Below are positions 5,140 to 5,751 of a stretch of DNA of 5,751 nucleotides, piece by piece (the stretch's first letter is position 1; each line of letters begins with the position of its first letter). The notes below the pieces were generated by a model. The model was not told the DNA's origin. It made no database searches and was given only the letters and a program-made list of their open reading frames with translations. Origin of the DNA: a bacterium (GTDB taxonomy: Bacteria; Cyanobacteriota; Vampirovibrionia; Gastranaerophilales; Gastranaerophilaceae); assembly GCA_017541565.1 (NCBI GenBank), contig JAFXYU010000126.1, forward strand, positions 1 to 5,751. Direction: 5' to 3'. Both the position numbers and the translations under genes were made by a program.

Positions 5140-5745
5140 TTATGTAATATATAAAGCTAAATTTTCTGCAATTAATTTATGTGAATTTTCATCATAATGC
5201 AAACCGTCAATTTTTGAAGGTTTTACAAATTCGTTAAAATCAAAAATCTTACAATCCATTGTTTTTGCAAGTTTTTTATAAATTTCACCAACTTTTTTTG
5301 ATTTTTCAATACTTTTTTCGTCAAATTGAAAATTAAAACTTCCTTTCAAAATATTTTCATCCAAAATTACTGGCGGAATAAGTATTATTTCGTCCGATTT
5401 TTCTTTTGCAAGATTTATCAAAATTTTCAAACCATCTTCGATTTGTTTATCATTTATATCGTAGAATAATTGCAAATCATTAGTGCCTAATGCAAGAATA
5501 ATTATATCGACTTTATCTATGTTTGAAATCAATTCGGGAAAATGTTTTTGTGCCGAAAATATAAAGCCTTTCGGGTTGTCGACAAATCCTGTTCTGTCGC
5601 ACATTCCTTCTTCAATAATCTCAAAATTTTCGCCGAGTTTACTTTGCAAAATTCCTGTCCAACGGGAATTTTTGCCGTATCTTTCACCGTCATCAGGTTT
5701 ATATCCGAAAGTATTTGAATCTCCGTAACATAAAATCTTTTTCAT
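5140..5745 (-). CDS. SGNH/GDSL-family esterase or acyltransferase, arylesterase type
   Basis: A 201-residue cytoplasmic hydrolase with no signal peptide. Block I is ILCYGDSNTFG with nucleophile S10. The block II glycine is probably G47 in IIEEGMCDRTG. Block III is LALGTNDLQ with G87 and N89. Block V is IDGLHYDENSH with D180 and H183 completing the triad. The opening GDSNTFGY, the RWTGIL at 28-33 and the EEG-RT segment resemble the Mycobacterium smegmatis acyltransferase/arylesterase (MsAcT) type, which acts on small acyl esters; the true substrate here is unknown. The length is close to the roughly 216 residues of that enzyme, and all blocks are present, so it is probably active. ATG begins 6 nt from the window edge, so the SD and promoter are not visible. 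It is co-directional with cysE and 59 nt upstream of it, possibly one transcript; a link with O-acetylserine is speculative. Confidence 0.93.
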   Translation of the reverse strand: MKKILCYGDSNTFGYKPDDGERYGKNSRWTGILQSKLGENFEIIEEGMCDRTGFVDNPKGFIFSAQKHFPELISNIDKVDIIILALGTNDLQLFYDINDKQIEDGLKILINLAKEKSDEIILIPPVILDENILKGSFNFQFDEKSIEKSKKVGEIYKKLAKTMDCKIFDFNEFVKPSKIDGLHYDENSHKLIAENLALYIT

Positions 5746-5751
5746 AATTTC

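Noticed and set aside
5140..5745. SGNH esterase acting with CysE as an O-acetylserine cycle
   Set aside because: The only support is a 59-nt neighbouring position; the MsAcT-type family is broad and nothing in the sequence points to O-acetylserine.

Overview
The window looks like ordinary chromosome from a low-GC, probably gut-associated bacterium. My best guess is a non-photosynthetic relative of cyanobacteria (Vampirovibrionia/Melainabacteria, order Gastranaerophilales). This is inference from three things. A stand-alone type IV prepilin-like protein ends in an I-P-D-D-Y-P-W tail, a form I associate with that group. pheT has no pheS beside it, as in cyanobacteria. Intergenic DNA is very AT-rich. 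Nothing here fixes the taxonomy.

Layout: positions 1-113 hold no gene, only a small GC-rich palindrome (56-69) and an 8-bp tandem array that runs into the 3' end of pheT. pheT (114-2579, minus) encodes the full phenylalanyl-tRNA synthetase beta chain. Upstream of it are another 8-bp array (2641-2672, with an inverted copy at 2723-2734) and a small Cro/CI-type regulator (2759-3076, minus). The regulator is divergent from a prepilin-like gene (3206-3916, plus) that has an excellent sigma-70 promoter and Shine-Dalgarno (SD) sequence. That gene converges on a 66-residue unknown protein (4045-4245, minus) across a third array (3927-4019). A fourth array, with a 9-bp unit and a near-perfect 37-nt inverted copy (4280-4316 and 4396-4432), separates the small gene from cysE, serine O-acetyltransferase (4427-5080, minus). 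cysE is preceded by an SGNH/GDSL esterase (5140-5745, minus) whose upstream region lies outside the window.

The genes are a mixed set: translation, regulation, cell surface, cysteine synthesis and an esterase. They do not form one pathway. The unexpected element is the set of short tandem arrays in every gap that follows a gene end except the 59-nt esterase-cysE gap. Their 8-9 bp units differ from locus to locus but share a TAAGTC-like core. All four end in a GTTCTTTA-like boundary, three have inverted partners, and two supply the stop codon of the adjacent gene. They look like one family of degenerate hairpin-forming 3'-end repeats and are the main candidate for something undescribed.
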